Source: Colwellia sp.
Lineage (GTDB): Bacteria; Pseudomonadota; Gammaproteobacteria; Enterobacterales; Alteromonadaceae
Direction of reading: 5' to 3'
DNA length: 51,576 bases
Assembly (NCBI GenBank): GCA_022969175.1
Contig: JALJPB010000026.1
Coordinates: forward strand, 1 to 51,576
Shown: piece by piece, positions 17,369 to 28,105 of the stretch
How the letters are laid out: every line of letters starts with the position of its first letter
Numbering within the stretch: the stretch's first letter is position 1
Translations under genes and position numbers: made by a program
The notes under the pieces: model-generated
The model's input: the letters and a program-made list of their open reading frames with translations, nothing else
The model's database searches: none
What the model was told of the DNA's origin: nothing

Positions 17369-18979
17369 CTAAAGTTGCGGACCTGCCGCTACTAACGCTT
17401 TACCGTTATCAGTATCAGTGAATTTTTCGAAGTTGTTAACAAAGCGTTTAGCTAAATCAATGGCTTTAGTTTCCCACTCGTTTCTATCTTCATAAGTATT
17501 TCTTGGGTCAAGAATATCACCATCAACACCTGCAACAGTATTTGGTACCGCTAAATTGAACATTGGCACAAGGGTCGTTTCTGCTTTATCAATTGAGCCA
17601 TCTAAAATTGAATCAATAATAGCGCGAGTTGCTTTGATTGAAATACGTTTGCCGGTACCATTCCAACCTGTATTCACTAAGTAGGCTTGAGCACCAACAG
17701 CGTCCATACGTTTGTGTAATACTTCAGCATATTGCGTTGGGTGAAGACTTAAGAACGCCGCACCAAAACAGCTTGAAAATGTTGGTGTTGGCTCGGTAAT
17801 ACCTCGTTCTGTACCAGCTAATTTAGCGGTAAAACCTGATAAGAAATAATATTCTGTTTGTTCTGGCGTTAATTTAGCTACAGGAGGTAATACACCAAAA
17901 GCATCAGCAGTTAAAAAGATTACTCTTTTTGCATGACCGGCACGAGAAACAGGTTTAACTATGTTGTCGATGTGGTGAATTGGGTATGAAACACGGGTGT
18001 TTTCAGTTTTTGAATTGTCATCAAAATCAATTTTTCCGTTTGCATCAACTGTAACGTTTTCTAAAAGTGCATCACGACGGATAGCATTATAAATGTCAGG
18101 TTCATTTTCTTTGCTTAGGTTAATGGTTTTAGCATAACAACCACCTTCAAAGTTAAATACACCGTTATCGTCCCAACCATGTTCATCATCACCAATTAAC
18201 TGACGTTTAGGATCCGTTGAAAGTGTTGTTTTACCTGTTCCAGATAAACCAAAGAAAATAGCCGTATCGCCATCTTTACCTACGTTAGCACTACAGTGCA
18301 TTGAGGCTACACCTTGAAGCGGAAGATAGTAGTTCATCATTGAGAACATACCTTTTTTCATTTCGCCGCCGTACCAAGTACCACCAATTAACTGTATTTT
18401 TTCAGTAAGGTTAAAAGCAACAAAGTTTTCAGAGTTTAACCCTTGTTCTTGCCATTTATCATTAACTGTTTTAGCGCCGTTCATTACTATGAAATCAGGT
18501 TGGTAGTTTTTCAGCTCTTCTTCAGATGGACGAATAAACATGTTTTTAACAAAGTGGGCTTGCCATGCCACTTGAGTAATAAAGCGTACTTTTAAACGGG
18601 TAGCTTCATCAGCACCACAGTATGTATCAACAACAAACAAACGTTGGCCAGAAAGTTGGTTAGTAACTAAACCTTTTAAATGATCCCAAGTTTCAGGTGT
18701 CATTGGTTTATTGTCATTCTTACCTTGATCAGACCACCAAACCGTATCGCGAGTGACATCATCACGCACAATGTATTTGTCTTTAGGAGAGCGACCGGTA
18801 AAAATACCAGTATCGACATTTACTGCACCAAGTTCAGTCTCTACACCCTTATCAAAGCCAGAGAGGCTATCTTTAGTTTCTTCAGCAAAAAGTAGTTCGT
18901 AAGAAGGATTGTAAACAATTTCTTCAACGTTATTAATGCCGTATTGAGATAAATCAATTGAGTTTTCTAAAGCGGTCAT
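17369..18979 (-). CDS. pckA: Phosphoenolpyruvate carboxykinase (ATP)
   Basis: 536 residues (E. coli 540). The P-loop is [18 protein letters not shown], the metal-binding stretch is [11 protein letters not shown], and substrate-contact residues are in [15 protein letters not shown] and [13 protein letters not shown]. It converts oxaloacetate and ATP to PEP, CO2 and ADP, the first committed step of gluconeogenesis, which suits growth on amino acids and organic acids. I start at [14 protein letters not shown] (18979); the frame extends nine codons to a TTG, but GGAGTG about 10 bases before the ATG supports the later start. A long hairpin lies in the leader 35 bases upstream. Confidence 0.97.
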   Translation of the reverse strand: MTALENSIDLSQYGINNVEEIVYNPSYELLFAEETKDSLSGFDKGVETELGAVNVDTGIFTGRSPKDKYIVRDDVTRDTVWWSDQGKNDNKPMTPETWDHLKGLVTNQLSGQRLFVVDTYCGADEATRLKVRFITQVAWQAHFVKNMFIRPSEEELKNYQPDFIVMNGAKTVNDKWQEQGLNSENFVAFNLTEKIQLIGGTWYGGEMKKGMFSMMNYYLPLQGVASMHCSANVGKDGDTAIFFGLSGTGKTTLSTDPKRQLIGDDEHGWDDNGVFNFEGGCYAKTINLSKENEPDIYNAIRRDALLENVTVDANGKIDFDDNSKTENTRVSYPIHHIDNIVKPVSRAGHAKRVIFLTADAFGVLPPVAKLTPEQTEYYFLSGFTAKLAGTERGITEPTPTFSSCFGAAFLSLHPTQYAEVLHKRMDAVGAQAYLVNTGWNGTGKRISIKATRAIIDSILDGSIDKAETTLVPMFNLAVPNTVAGVDGDILDPRNTYEDRNEWETKAIDLAKRFVNNFEKFTDTDNGKALVAAGPQL

Positions 18980-19013
18980 AGCAAAAACACTCCAAAGGTA
19001 TGACAAAGTTAAG

Positions 19014-19065
19014 TTATATACCTAAACCACTTTAAAAAAACGATAAAAGTGGCTTGGGTATATAA
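19014..19065 (-). repeat. Two-tier inverted repeat in the pckA leader
   Basis: Outer arms TTATATACC (19014-19022) and GGTATATAA (19057-19065) and inner arms CCACTTT (19027-19033) and AAAGTGG (19046-19052) pair perfectly, separated by symmetric 4-base gaps, around a 12-base loop. It lies 35 bases before the pckA start on the transcribed strand. There is no following T tract, so it is not a plain terminator. It could be a regulatory leader structure or one copy of a dispersed TATACC...GGTATA palindrome family. Confidence 0.75.
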
Positions 19066-19307
19066 TTTAATCGAACATTTTTTTTGTATATTATTTAGGG
19101 CGCTTATTCTAGGGGATCAGCGGTTAAAACTAAAGCAAAAAATCATATATGATGAAAGTTTTCAGTATAAGTTACAGTTTTTAAGGAAGTGAGCGCTGGT
19201 AGATGTTTGCTGATGAAAAGAGTTTGTTGAAAATGTAAGTTTAATGACAGCGCTATCGTTTTTGATCAAGTGAAATAAAGAGTTGATTAGCTAATGAAAT
19301 TTATAAA

Positions 19308-19339
19308 TTAAAGCTAATGAAACAAATCATTAGCTTTAA
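19308..19339 (-). terminator. Terminator downstream of hslR-hslO
   Basis: Perfect 13-base arms TTAAAGCTAATGA (19308-19320) and TCATTAGCTTTAA (19327-19339) with a 6-base loop, 21 bases past the hslO stop. On the minus strand the stem is followed by a T-rich but not uninterrupted tract (TTTATAAATTTC). Confidence 0.72.
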
Positions 19340-19360
19340 TATGCGAAAATAAAATTGCTT

Positions 19361-20236
19361 CTAGTGTTTTATTTCTGAAATATAACTTGCTAGCTGTTGT
19401 TCATCAAAAGCATAGGTGGTTAAGCAAAAATCACAAGTCATGCTGACATTTCCTTGCTCGGCTATAATGGATTTAATTTCACTAGGTTCAATTTGCGCAA
19501 TCGCCGTTAGACACTTTTCTGATGAGCAACCACAAACAAATGAAACATCTTGAGGGTCAAACATTCGTACCTTTTCTTGATGATATAAGCGATATAATAA
19601 TTGTTTTGCCTCTATTTCAAAAATTTCTTCTGCTTTAATGGTATTAGTTAACTGACATATATGTTCAAAGTCGTGTTGTTGCTGTTCTTTATTTCCACCA
19701 TCAGTATCATCACTGCCAGGTAATAATTGCACTAAACTTCCTGCAACTTGTAAGTTTTTATCATCACTAAATAACCAAATCTTTGTTGGTATTTGTTCAG
19801 AAACTTCAAAATAGTGAACAAGACAATCAGCCAGCGATTCTTCTTCTAACGCAACTATTCCTTGATAGGCCTCAGCATTTTTTGGCCTAATAGTAATAAT
19901 CATATTTCCTTTACCAATAAGCGCTTTAAGGCCCTTTGCTTCGGTATCCTCAGTTAAACGGGCAATACCGCGCATTTCTTGACGGTCATTACCATTCATT
20001 GCCATATAGCCGATAGGTCCATCACCTTGTAGCTGAACGGTAATGTCGCCTTCAAATTTTATTGTCGCGGTTAATAAACAGGTAGCTGCCATTAACTCAC
20101 CTAGCAAAACTCTGACACCTTGAGGATAATTGTGCTTAGCAATGTTTTGCTGATAACTTTTTGTTAGCTGAACTAACTCACCACGAACGTGTAAGTCATC
20201 AAATAAATAGCGATTTAAAACATCAGGGCTAGTCAT
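19361..20236 (-). CDS. hslO: Hsp33 redox-regulated chaperone
   Basis: 291 residues. The N-terminal substrate-binding domain starts DVLNRYLFDDLHVRGELVQL. The C-terminal zinc site has CGCSSEKC and CDFC, the CxC...CxxC set that holds zinc when reduced. Oxidation and unfolding release zinc, form disulfides and switch on holdase activity under oxidative and heat stress. The residues around the linker are conserved. It overlaps hslR by one base (TAATG) and is followed by a terminator, forming a two-gene heat-shock operon as in E. coli. Confidence 0.97.
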   Translation of the reverse strand: MTSPDVLNRYLFDDLHVRGELVQLTKSYQQNIAKHNYPQGVRVLLGELMAATCLLTATIKFEGDITVQLQGDGPIGYMAMNGNDRQEMRGIARLTEDTEAKGLKALIGKGNMIITIRPKNAEAYQGIVALEEESLADCLVHYFEVSEQIPTKIWLFSDDKNLQVAGSLVQLLPGSDDTDGGNKEQQQHDFEHICQLTNTIKAEEIFEIEAKQLLYRLYHQEKVRMFDPQDVSFVCGCSSEKCLTAIAQIEPSEIKSIIAEQGNVSMTCDFCLTTYAFDEQQLASYISEIKH

Positions 20237-20655
20237 TATTCATTAAATCCTTCTTTTAATTGCCGAATTTGTCGGCGTTGTTTTTTATCGGGTTTTCTAT
20301 CGCTGGCTGGACTTAGTAAAATACCTTGTTGGCGTGCCAGAGTTGTTTTGGCTCTAATTTTTATACTTTCAGTTGTTTCTTCATATAAGGTAAGCGCAAA
20401 AGTTGCGTCTCGTCTTTTATCAGCTAAGGCTGTGACAATCACTTCTTTGTCATCAAAGCCTTGGCGTAATCGGATAGTGTCACCTAAAGTTACACTTTTT
20501 CCTGATTTAGTCCGTTGACCATTATAGAACACTTTACCGCCATCAATCATCTGCTTTGCAATGGCTCTTGTTTTGTAAAACCTTGCAGCCCAAAGCCATT
20601 TGTCTAGACGGGCTGAAGTGTTTTCTTTTATTTTCAAGTGATTTTTATTGCTCAT
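20236..20655 (-). CDS. hslR: Hsp15 ribosome-associated heat shock protein
   Basis: 139 residues. An S4 RNA-binding domain (RLDKWLWAARFYKTRAIAKQ, then GGKVFYNGQRTKSGKSVTLG) is followed by a basic C-terminal tail (DRKPDKKQRRQIRQLKEG). Hsp15 binds stalled 50S subunits carrying peptidyl-tRNA after heat shock and helps recycle them. It is the first gene of the hslR-hslO pair, with the stop/start fused to hslO. It diverges from gspC across about 210 bases that must hold both promoters. Confidence 0.96.
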   Translation of the reverse strand: MSNKNHLKIKENTSARLDKWLWAARFYKTRAIAKQMIDGGKVFYNGQRTKSGKSVTLGDTIRLRQGFDDKEVIVTALADKRRDATFALTLYEETTESIKIRAKTTLARQQGILLSPASDRKPDKKQRRQIRQLKEGFNE

Positions 20656-20865
20656 AACTCTCTTATCCTAACGACGCAATAATAGGTAAATATTACTTCA
20701 ATTAACTTTATTTTAACAAAGATTGAAAAAATAAAGCGCTAAAAACCGCCAACATGCTTGTTGCTCAGGCTAGGGTCAAGTATTATCAGATGGTATATTA
20801 TTTTTAATAACATCGAATTTACATATTCAGTAGTAAGTAAAATAACTCATAATTATCGAAGTATC

Positions 20866-21804
20866 ATGCAATTACCAAATAACTTAGCTTCATTTACCGA
20901 TATGCTGGCTAAACTTCCTCAACAACAAATAGCAAAAGCCATTAGTGGTACTTTGCTAGTTTATATTGCTTATTTAGCTTCACAAGCTACTTGGATGTTT
21001 GTGCCAACGGGGCAAATTTCAAGTCATCAACCAATAAGTTCATCAACTTTTACCAATAAGAAAAAAACAACCGTTAGTATTGCTGAGCTTGAAAAACTGC
21101 ATTTATTTGGTATCTATAATGCTCTGCCGATAGAACAAATTATTGAAATTCAAGATGCGCCTGAAACTCGATTAAGTTTAACATTATCAGCTGCGGTCGC
21201 TAGCGATGATTTAAGTGTTGCTGCTGCGGTAATTGAAAATAAAGGCACTCAAGAAACTTATGGTATAGGTGACAAGATTGCCGGCACTAGGGCAACGTTA
21301 GAGCAAGTCTTGATTGATCGAGTGTTAATTAAGCAGTCTGGGCGAATGGAAACCTTAATGTTAGATGGTTTTGATTATAAGAAAGTTTCAACGGATGGAG
21401 CAAATAAACAAATAAGAGCTATTGAACCACAACTTCCAGCGCCATCAAAACCACCTAAGGTGGTTGATATGCGTAAAAACAAGGAACTATCTCGACAAGC
21501 AAGTAGTCTTAAAGCGGATATTAGTAAAGATCCAGGTAAAATTATTGATTATCTAAAAATAGTACCTAAACGCAGTGGTGGCAAAATTGTTGGCTATCGT
21601 TTAATGCCGGGAAAAAAGCCTGACTTTTTCAAAAATTCAGGGTTAAAATCTGGTGATATTGCTATACAAATGAATGGTTACGATTTAACAGTACCAAGTG
21701 AAGCGGCACAAGCCATGATGGCACTAAGACAAGAAAATGAAGTCTCTTTGTTGGTTGACCGCAAAGATGGCATAACAGAAATATTATTTAGTATTGCTAA
21801 TTAG
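20866..21804 (+). CDS. gspC: Type II secretion inner-membrane protein GspC
   Basis: 312 residues. A short cytoplasmic N-terminus and one transmembrane helix (GTLLVYIAYLASQATWMFVP) are followed by a homology region (about 75-170, EKLHLFGIYN, TRLSLTLSAAVASDDLSVAA) that contacts the GspD N0 domain. A C-terminal PDZ-like domain (GYRLMPGKKPDFFKNSGLKS, then GDIAIQMNGYDL) binds substrates. The frame extends 36 codons upstream, but the ATG at 20866 has GAAG 5 bases before it and begins at the family's usual place. First gene of the gsp operon; it links the inner-membrane platform to the secretin. Confidence 0.93.
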   Translation: MQLPNNLASFTDMLAKLPQQQIAKAISGTLLVYIAYLASQATWMFVPTGQISSHQPISSSTFTNKKKTTVSIAELEKLHLFGIYNALPIEQIIEIQDAPETRLSLTLSAAVASDDLSVAAAVIENKGTQETYGIGDKIAGTRATLEQVLIDRVLIKQSGRMETLMLDGFDYKKVSTDGANKQIRAIEPQLPAPSKPPKVVDMRKNKELSRQASSLKADISKDPGKIIDYLKIVPKRSGGKIVGYRLMPGKKPDFFKNSGLKSGDIAIQMNGYDLTVPSEAAQAMMALRQENEVSLLVDRKDGITEILFSIAN

Positions 21805-21869
21805 AGAATTATAAAATCAACTTTAGCAAAGTTATTAAGTGACAAATTTAGTAGTAATGAGGATTTTTT

Positions 21870-24032
21870 ATGCGCAATTTTTTGAAACGCGTACTTTTTA
21901 TAACCAATAGATCTAGTGCTCGTACCGCACATGGCATTATGCCTGTTTTTTTTACTGCCACTATGGTGAATTGTATTTTAATCAGTGCGTCGGCCAGTGC
22001 TGCTAATTATTCGGCGAATTTTAAAAATACTGAAATAGCCGAATTTGTCAATATTGTCGGAAAAAACCTGAAAAAAACCATGATTATGGACCCTAATGTT
22101 AGGGGCAAGGTTAATGTTCGAAGCTACGACGTACTGACAGAAGAGCAATATTATCAATTTTTCTTAAATGTGTTAGAAGTTTATGGTTTCGCTGCCGTGA
22201 AAATGGACAATAACATCATTAAAGTTATTCGTAATAAAGACGCTAAAACTTCTTCTATTCCTGTTGTTGGTAGTAAAAATCCGGGCAAAGGTGATGAAAT
22301 GGTCACTCGTGTTGTTGAAGTTAAAAATGTCACTGTGCGAGAATTAGTACCATTGTTACGTCAATTATCAGATCAAGCCGGTGGTGGCAACGTAGTTAAC
22401 TATGACCCTGCCAACGTGATTATGTTAACAGGTACCGCTGCGGTGGTTAATCGCTTAGTTAAGATTATTGAACGAGTGGATCGCGCTGGTGATCAAGATG
22501 TGCAAATTATCAAATTAAAATATGCATCTGCTGGTGAAATGGTTCGCATCATTGAAGCGATGAATAAACCAACGGCAGGTAAAGGTGCAGCAAAACCTTC
22601 GTTTTTAGTTCCTAAAATTGTTGCTGATGAACGAACCAACAGCGTAATAGTTAGTGGTGAGTCACAAGCCAGAGAACGAATTACTAGGCTAATATCTCGC
22701 TTAGACAGTGAATTAGAAACCAATGGCAATACCCGTGTTTATTCGTTGAAATATTCAAAGGCTGATGATTTAGTTAAAGTATTGAAAGGGGTTAGTGAAT
22801 CGATAGAGTCTGAAGCAAGTAGCACTAAATCGCCGAAAAGAGGCTCGTCTAAGCGTAATATAAGTATAGAAGCTCACGAACCTACCAATACTTTAGTGAT
22901 TACCGCACAGCCTGATATGTTGCGCTCCCTTGAAGCGGTTATCCGTCAATTAGATAAACCTAGAGCACAAGTACACATTGAAGCAATTATTGTTGAAGTA
23001 TACGAGACTGAAGGCGTGAGTTTAGGTGTGCAGTGGTTTAATGGCCAAGGTGGCTTTACTCAGTTTACTAACGGCCCAGCTTCAATTACCAATGTTGCCG
23101 CTGGTGTAATTGCTGCAGAGACCACCAAAGGCGAGTTTGTGCCAGCGTTAGTAAATAGTGAAAACCAAGTGATACAAGAAGGCTATTATAAAGCCGACAC
23201 CAAAGGTGACTACAGTTTAATCGCAGATGCACTAGGCTCTGTTAGCGGTATGATGTTTGGCGTAATGAAAAATGACTGGGGCGCTATCATCCAAGCCGTG
23301 AGCCAAGATACTAATGCTAATATTCTTGCCACGCCAAGTATTACTACCTTAGACAACGAAGAAGCTTATTTTTTAGTGGGTCAAGAAGTGCCTATTTTAA
23401 CCGGCTCGACTGCAGGTAGTAACAATAACAACCCTTTCCAAACGGTAGATCGTCAAGAAGTGGGTATTAAATTATTAGTCACACCACAAATCAATGAAGG
23501 CTCAGGGGTGCAACTTAAGATTGAACAAGAAGTTTCGTCGGTAAGTGGCGCTACTGGTGTTGATATTGGTATCAATAAACGTGAAATTAAAACCACGGTA
23601 ATGGTTGATAGTGGAGAAACCATTATTCTTGGTGGTTTAATTGATGAAGACGTACAGGAAAGTGTGCAAAAAGTGCCATTTCTTGGCGATATCCCTATTA
23701 TTGGCCATTTATTTAAGTCAACTAGCAATAGTACCCGTAAACGTAACTTAATGGTTTTTATCAAGCCGACGATTATTACCGATGGCAAGATGATGCGTGA
23801 TATGTCGAGAGAAAAGTATAACTTTATCCGTGCTGATGAAATTCGTAAACAAGAAGAAGGTTTGTCATTAATGAGAAATGAAAAGCTGCCTATTTTACCA
23901 AAATGGAATGATGCTCTTACTCTACCGCCTTCTTTTGATGAATACATTAATGGCGATACAAAAAAAGCAGAAGACAAGGTTAACAATGAACCTTTTGAGC
24001 TTAAGCCAATTGATATTGAGCCAATAAACTAG
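21870..24032 (+). CDS. gspD: Type II secretion secretin GspD
   Basis: 720 residues. A long signal peptide ends near ASA-ANYS. N0 (about 48-120) and three N1-N3 modules follow ([60 protein letters not shown]), and the secretin domain contains [11 protein letters not shown] and [14 protein letters not shown]. It ends in a charged S-domain-like tail. Fifteen or so copies form the outer-membrane channel. A GAGGA site lies 6 bases before the ATG. No pilotin gene (GspS) is in the window. gspE follows after 2 bases. Confidence 0.97.
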   Translation: MRNFLKRVLFITNRSSARTAHGIMPVFFTATMVNCILISASASAANYSANFKNTEIAEFVNIVGKNLKKTMIMDPNVRGKVNVRSYDVLTEEQYYQFFLNVLEVYGFAAVKMDNNIIKVIRNKDAKTSSIPVVGSKNPGKGDEMVTRVVEVKNVTVRELVPLLRQLSDQAGGGNVVNYDPANVIMLTGTAAVVNRLVKIIERVDRAGDQDVQIIKLKYASAGEMVRIIEAMNKPTAGKGAAKPSFLVPKIVADERTNSVIVSGESQARERITRLISRLDSELETNGNTRVYSLKYSKADDLVKVLKGVSESIESEASSTKSPKRGSSKRNISIEAHEPTNTLVITAQPDMLRSLEAVIRQLDKPRAQVHIEAIIVEVYETEGVSLGVQWFNGQGGFTQFTNGPASITNVAAGVIAAETTKGEFVPALVNSENQVIQEGYYKADTKGDYSLIADALGSVSGMMFGVMKNDWGAIIQAVSQDTNANILATPSITTLDNEEAYFLVGQEVPILTGSTAGSNNNNPFQTVDRQEVGIKLLVTPQINEGSGVQLKIEQEVSSVSGATGVDIGINKREIKTTVMVDSGETIILGGLIDEDVQESVQKVPFLGDIPIIGHLFKSTSNSTRKRNLMVFIKPTIITDGKMMRDMSREKYNFIRADEIRKQEEGLSLMRNEKLPILPKWNDALTLPPSFDEYINGDTKKAEDKVNNEPFELKPIDIEPIN

Positions 24033-24034
24033 TA

Positions 24035-25615
24035 ATGAGTGATGTAACTGAGCCAACTGAAAGCGAAATTTCAGCCGAGTTAGATGACTTACAAGAAGCA
24101 TTGTCATCTGAAAAAATGGATAATGATAACAATTTGCCTTTAGAGATTGAGCGAATTCAGTTTCCTTTTGGCTTTGCTAAGCGTTTTAATGTATTGCTCA
24201 GTAAAAGCGATGATGGCTACACATTGCATTGCTTAGAAAACGTTTGTCAATCAGCGATATTAGAAGCTCGTCGAATTTTACGCGCCCCATTTAGTTTTGA
24301 TTTTCTCAGTCTGGATGAGTTTGAGCAGCTACTGACAGAGTCATATCAACGTGATTCATCCGAAGCGCAGCAAATGATGGAAGATATTGGTAATGAAGTA
24401 GACCTTTATTCTCTTGCCGACGAAATAACTGAGAGTGAAGATTTATTAGAAAACGAAGATGATGCACCTATCATCAAATTGATCAACGCCATGCTCAGTG
24501 AAGCTATTAAAGAAAATGCTTCAGATATTCACATTGAAACCTTTGAGAGTACTTTACAAATTCGTTTTCGTATCGACGGTGTTTTAAGAGAAGTATTAAA
24601 ACCCCACCGTAAACTAGCTTCGTTGTTAGTATCACGTATTAAGGTTATGGCAAAGTTAGATATTGCCGAAAAACGTATCCCTCAAGATGGCCGGATTTCT
24701 TTGAAAATTGGCGGTCGTGCGGTTGATGTTAGGGTATCTACTATGCCAACAGGACATGGTGAACGTGTAGTATTACGGCTGCTTGATAAAAACTCAGTAC
24801 GTCTTGATCTTGAAGACTTAGGTATGACAGAAAACAACCGTGCATTGTTTTCATCATTAATTGAAAAACCTCACGGTATCATTTTGGTTACTGGGCCAAC
24901 TGGCTCTGGTAAAAGTACCACACTCTATGCCGGCTTAACGCAAATAGACTCTAAAGAGCGTAATATTCTAACCGTTGAAGACCCTATTGAATATGCTATT
25001 GAAGGTATAGGGCAAACTCAAGTTAATACCAAGGTAGATATGACCTTTGCTCGTGGTTTGCGTGCGATATTACGACAAGATCCCGATGTGGTGATGATAG
25101 GTGAAATTCGTGATTTAGAAACCGCACAAATTGCTGTACAAGCAAGTTTAACTGGTCACTTAGTTTTATCAACACTGCATACTAATACAGCAACAGGAGC
25201 GATCACCCGGATGGAAGACATGGGGGTTGAGTCGTTTTTATTATCCTCTAGTTTACTTGGTGTGCTCTCTCAACGACTGGTTAGAACATTATGTAAACAT
25301 TGCCGAGAAAGTCATCTACCCGATGAAGAAGAGTTACATTTATTAGCCTTGCCCGAAGATAACAAAAAAGCAATTTATCGAGCTGTTGGTTGCGCTGAAT
25401 GCAAATTTAAAGGCTATCGAGGACGAACCGGTATTCATGAATTATTCTGTGTTGATGAAAAAGTACGTGAACTTATCCATAACGGTAAAGGTGAACAAGC
25501 GATAGAAAAATATTTACGTAAATCAGTGCCAAGTATTAGGCAAAATGGTTTTGATAAAGTAATGGCTGGCACGACCACCCTTGAAGAAGTCTTACGTGTA
25601 ACTCGTGAGGATTAG
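24035..25615 (+). CDS. gspE: Type II secretion ATPase GspE
   Basis: 526 residues. The N1E/N2E region (about 1-150) contacts GspL. The ATPase core has Walker [15 protein letters not shown], an Asp box, Walker [17 protein letters not shown] and a His box [10 protein letters not shown] zinc tetracysteine loop (CKHC ... CAEC) lies near residue 430-465. It powers pseudopilus assembly from the cytoplasm. The N-terminus has an extra acidic stretch ([19 protein letters not shown]) before the usual start of homology. Tightly coupled to gspD and gspF. Confidence 0.97.
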   Translation: MSDVTEPTESEISAELDDLQEALSSEKMDNDNNLPLEIERIQFPFGFAKRFNVLLSKSDDGYTLHCLENVCQSAILEARRILRAPFSFDFLSLDEFEQLLTESYQRDSSEAQQMMEDIGNEVDLYSLADEITESEDLLENEDDAPIIKLINAMLSEAIKENASDIHIETFESTLQIRFRIDGVLREVLKPHRKLASLLVSRIKVMAKLDIAEKRIPQDGRISLKIGGRAVDVRVSTMPTGHGERVVLRLLDKNSVRLDLEDLGMTENNRALFSSLIEKPHGIILVTGPTGSGKSTTLYAGLTQIDSKERNILTVEDPIEYAIEGIGQTQVNTKVDMTFARGLRAILRQDPDVVMIGEIRDLETAQIAVQASLTGHLVLSTLHTNTATGAITRMEDMGVESFLLSSSLLGVLSQRLVRTLCKHCRESHLPDEEELHLLALPEDNKKAIYRAVGCAECKFKGYRGRTGIHELFCVDEKVRELIHNGKGEQAIEKYLRKSVPSIRQNGFDKVMAGTTTLEEVLRVTRED

Positions 25616-25626
25616 AGGTATTAGTT

Positions 25627-26853
25627 ATGGCAGCATTTGATTATCAAGCAGTAGACAGCAAAGGCAAAATTAAAAAAGGCGTTATTGAAGGTGATACCGC
25701 ACGACAAGCACGTAATATGCTTCGTGAAAAAGGTTTAATGCCAACAGAGGTTGTAGCAACATTAGCTAAAAAAAACTCGGGTAAGGGCTCAAGTAAAGGA
25801 AAAATTAAAGGCGGCAAGGTTTCAGCTAGCGAGTTAGCATTAATCACCCGTCAGTTAGCCACACTTGTTGAATCAGGCTTGCCGCTAGAAGAGTCGTTAA
25901 TGGCTGTTGCCGAGCAGTGTGAAAAAAACAGTTTAAAAAGCATGATAATGGCTGTTCGTACTAAGGTGACAGAAGGTTACGCTTTAGCAGAGAGTATGGC
26001 CGAATACCCTCAAGTTTTTAATTACTTATTTAGAGCTATGGTAGCTGCTGGCGAAAAATCAGGACATCTTGACAAAGTACTAGACCGATTGTCTGATTAT
26101 ACCGAGCAACGTCAACAAATGCGTTCTCAACTTATTCAAGCCTTAGTTTATCCGATAATAATGACTGTTGTTGCTGTCGGTGTTATCGCTATATTATTAA
26201 CCAAAGTTGTACCTAAAATTGTTGGCCAATTTGAACACATGGGTGAAAACCTACCAGGTACAACTAAGTTTTTAATTGCCAGTAGTGATTTTTTACAAGC
26301 TTACGGCTTAACCATAGTGCTAGCCTTTGCTGGTTTGTTATTTGTGTTTAGTCAATTACTGAAAAAGCCAGCATTTAAGTTAGCCTTTCACCAACGATTA
26401 CTTGCGATACCCGGTGTAGGAAAAGTGGTAAAAGGCGTAAATACCGCGCGTTTTTCAAGAACATTGAGTATTTTAACTGCCAGTGCGGTGCCGTTGTTAG
26501 AAAGTATGAAAATATCAGGTGACGTATTGGACAATTTATACATGAAAAAGCAAGTTACTAAAGCGTCTGAACGGGTCCGAGAAGGGGCTAGTTTACGTGT
26601 TGCTCTAGAGCAAACTAAACTGTTCCCCCCGATGATGCTACATATGATTGCGAGTGGGGAAAAAAGTGGCAAGTTAGAACATATGTTAGGCCGTGCAGCA
26701 GATAATCAAGACAGAGAATTTGAAGCGCTGATTAATATCTCACTAAAAGCTTTTGAACCAGCGTTAATGGTATCAATGGCGGTAGTTGTTTTGTTTATTG
26801 TCGTCGCAATTTTAGAACCGATTTTACAATTAAACACCTTAGTTGGTGGATAA
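25627..26853 (+). CDS. gspF: Type II secretion platform protein GspF
   Basis: 408 residues, the usual length. It starts AAFDYQAVDSKGKIKKG, followed by two GspF domains (SELALITRQLATLVESGLPL and FSRTLSILTASAVPLLESMK) and three transmembrane helices (about 170-195, 225-245, 378-402). It is the polytopic core of the inner-membrane platform and works with GspE and GspL during pseudopilin insertion. The linker after residue 45 is Gly/Ser/Lys-rich (KKNSGKGSSKGKIKGGK). GAGG lies 9 bases before the ATG. Confidence 0.96.
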   Translation: MAAFDYQAVDSKGKIKKGVIEGDTARQARNMLREKGLMPTEVVATLAKKNSGKGSSKGKIKGGKVSASELALITRQLATLVESGLPLEESLMAVAEQCEKNSLKSMIMAVRTKVTEGYALAESMAEYPQVFNYLFRAMVAAGEKSGHLDKVLDRLSDYTEQRQQMRSQLIQALVYPIIMTVVAVGVIAILLTKVVPKIVGQFEHMGENLPGTTKFLIASSDFLQAYGLTIVLAFAGLLFVFSQLLKKPAFKLAFHQRLLAIPGVGKVVKGVNTARFSRTLSILTASAVPLLESMKISGDVLDNLYMKKQVTKASERVREGASLRVALEQTKLFPPMMLHMIASGEKSGKLEHMLGRAADNQDREFEALINISLKAFEPALMVSMAVVVLFIVVAILEPILQLNTLVGG

Positions 26854-26879
26854 AGTTTAACCAGAAGTTAGGAAGTATT

Positions 26880-27317
26880 ATGAATAATAAAATTAAAGTG
26901 AGCCGTGGTTTTACCATTTTAGAAATGATGGTTGTTGTGGTCATTATTGGTATTCTTGCCAGTATGGTGGTGCCGAATTTAATGGGTAGTCAAGAGCGTG
27001 CAAATGAACAAAAAGCCGTTTCTGATGTTGGTGCATTAGAAACCTCCTTAAAAATGTACAAAATGGATAATTATGATTATCCAACAACCGATCAAGGTCT
27101 TGAGGCCCTCGTTACTCAAACAGATATTGAACCAGAGCCTCGTCGTTTTCCAGAAGGCGGTTATGTACAACGTTTACCAAACGATCCATGGGGTAATGAA
27201 TACCAACTGCTCAACCCAGGTGAAAATGGCAAGATGGATGTTTTCTCAATGGGACCAGATGGAGAGCCAGGTACGGAAGATGATATCGGTAACTGGAACT
27301 TAGGCGATTTTCAATAA
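26880..27317 (+). CDS. gspG: Major pseudopilin GspG
   Basis: 145 residues. Prepilin leader VSRG is cleaved before FTILEMMVVVVIIGILASM, with Glu5 present. The globular domain has the calcium-loop type C-terminus (YDYPTTDQGLEALV, LPNDPWGNEYQLLNPGENGK, FSMGPDGEPGTEDDIGNW). It polymerises into the pseudopilus that pushes substrates through GspD. The prepilin peptidase GspO needed for cleavage is not in the window and is presumably PilD in the pilus locus. AGGAAG lies 6 bases before the ATG. Confidence 0.97.
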   Translation: MNNKIKVSRGFTILEMMVVVVIIGILASMVVPNLMGSQERANEQKAVSDVGALETSLKMYKMDNYDYPTTDQGLEALVTQTDIEPEPRRFPEGGYVQRLPNDPWGNEYQLLNPGENGKMDVFSMGPDGEPGTEDDIGNWNLGDFQ

Positions 27318-27367
27318 AGCTAACTTATCTTTGATAAAGTAAGTTAAGTTTTATTGCCGTTGTTATT

Positions 27368-28105
27368 ATGACTAATAAGCCGAAATTCAAGCAATCACCT
27401 ATTAAAGCATTATTGGGGTTTACCTTAATAGAAATGATGCTGGTGATTATGCTGATTGGTATAATGGCAACATTTGTTCAATTTAATGCCGGTGGCGATA
27501 AAAAAGAACAACTTCTCAAAAAATCCAGTATGCGCTTTGCTGGTGTCTTTGAGCTAGCAGCCGAGTATTCAATGCTCAATAATGTTCAACTTGGCCTATT
27601 AGTTGATAAAACTAGCTATCAATTTCTTGCCTATGATGGCACTCGTTGGACCGATGTCGGCAGTAATGACTTATTAGTCTCAACATCGCTGCCTGACGGT
27701 ATTGAAATTAAACTCGAACTCGATGATTTACCTATAGAAGAGCCATTGTTATTTGACGCTGACCTGCTAGAAGAGAGCGGTTTTACCAATGGTGATGATG
27801 AAAATGATCTCTCAGATGAAGAAGATGAACTAGGAGAGGAAGAAGCAAGTAATGGTGATGATAATCGTTCACAAAACTCCAATGGTTCAAAAAACAAGCG
27901 GAAGAAAAAGCTTATTCCTCAAGTTTATATCCTTTCCGGCGGTGATATTAGCCCGTTCAGTCTAACGTTTTATTTCAATGATGATTTCTCTAATGGCATA
28001 GATGCAGACGTTGACTTTAATGAAGAGCAACCCCTTTATCGAGTCACTGGCATATATAGTGTGCCACTTAAAATTGAGGGGCCGAAGCTAGATGATCAAG
28101 AATAA
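27368..28105 (+). CDS. gspH: Minor pseudopilin GspH with an acidic insert
   Basis: 245 residues, longer than the usual 170-200. The leader ends ALLG and is followed by FTLIEMMLVIMLIGIMATFV. The globular domain starts normally (SSMRFAGVFELAAEYSMLNN) and ends with the expected VYILSGGDISPFSLTFYF. Between them, about residues 133-182 form a low-complexity insert. It is very acidic first (GDDENDLSDEEDELGEEEA), then Ser/Asn-rich, then basic (KNKRKKK). The insert is probably a flexible periplasmic loop. GspH sits in the pseudopilus tip complex. The gene overlaps gspI by 14 bases. Confidence 0.94.
   Translation: MTNKPKFKQSPIKALLGFTLIEMMLVIMLIGIMATFVQFNAGGDKKEQLLKKSSMRFAGVFELAAEYSMLNNVQLGLLVDKTSYQFLAYDGTRWTDVGSNDLLVSTSLPDGIEIKLELDDLPIEEPLLFDADLLEESGFTNGDDENDLSDEEDELGEEEASNGDDNRSQNSNGSKNKRKKKLIPQVYILSGGDISPFSLTFYFNDDFSNGIDADVDFNEEQPLYRVTGIYSVPLKIEGPKLDDQE

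Larger units (their letters stand above)
18980..19360. other. Non-coding interval upstream of pckA
   Basis: 381 bases with no gene that I can support. It holds the pckA leader hairpin (19014-19065), an AT-rich pckA promoter region, and the hslO terminator (19308-19339). Two AGCGCT palindromic cores, at about 19192 (GTGAGCGCTGG) and 19246 (GACAGCGCTATC), might be operator half-sites but match no factor I can name. Confidence 0.6.

Noticed and set aside
27631..27897. Antisense open frame opposite gspH rich in Ser
   Set aside because: It is the shadow of the acidic insert (Asp/Glu codons read backwards) and has no ribosome site or family match.
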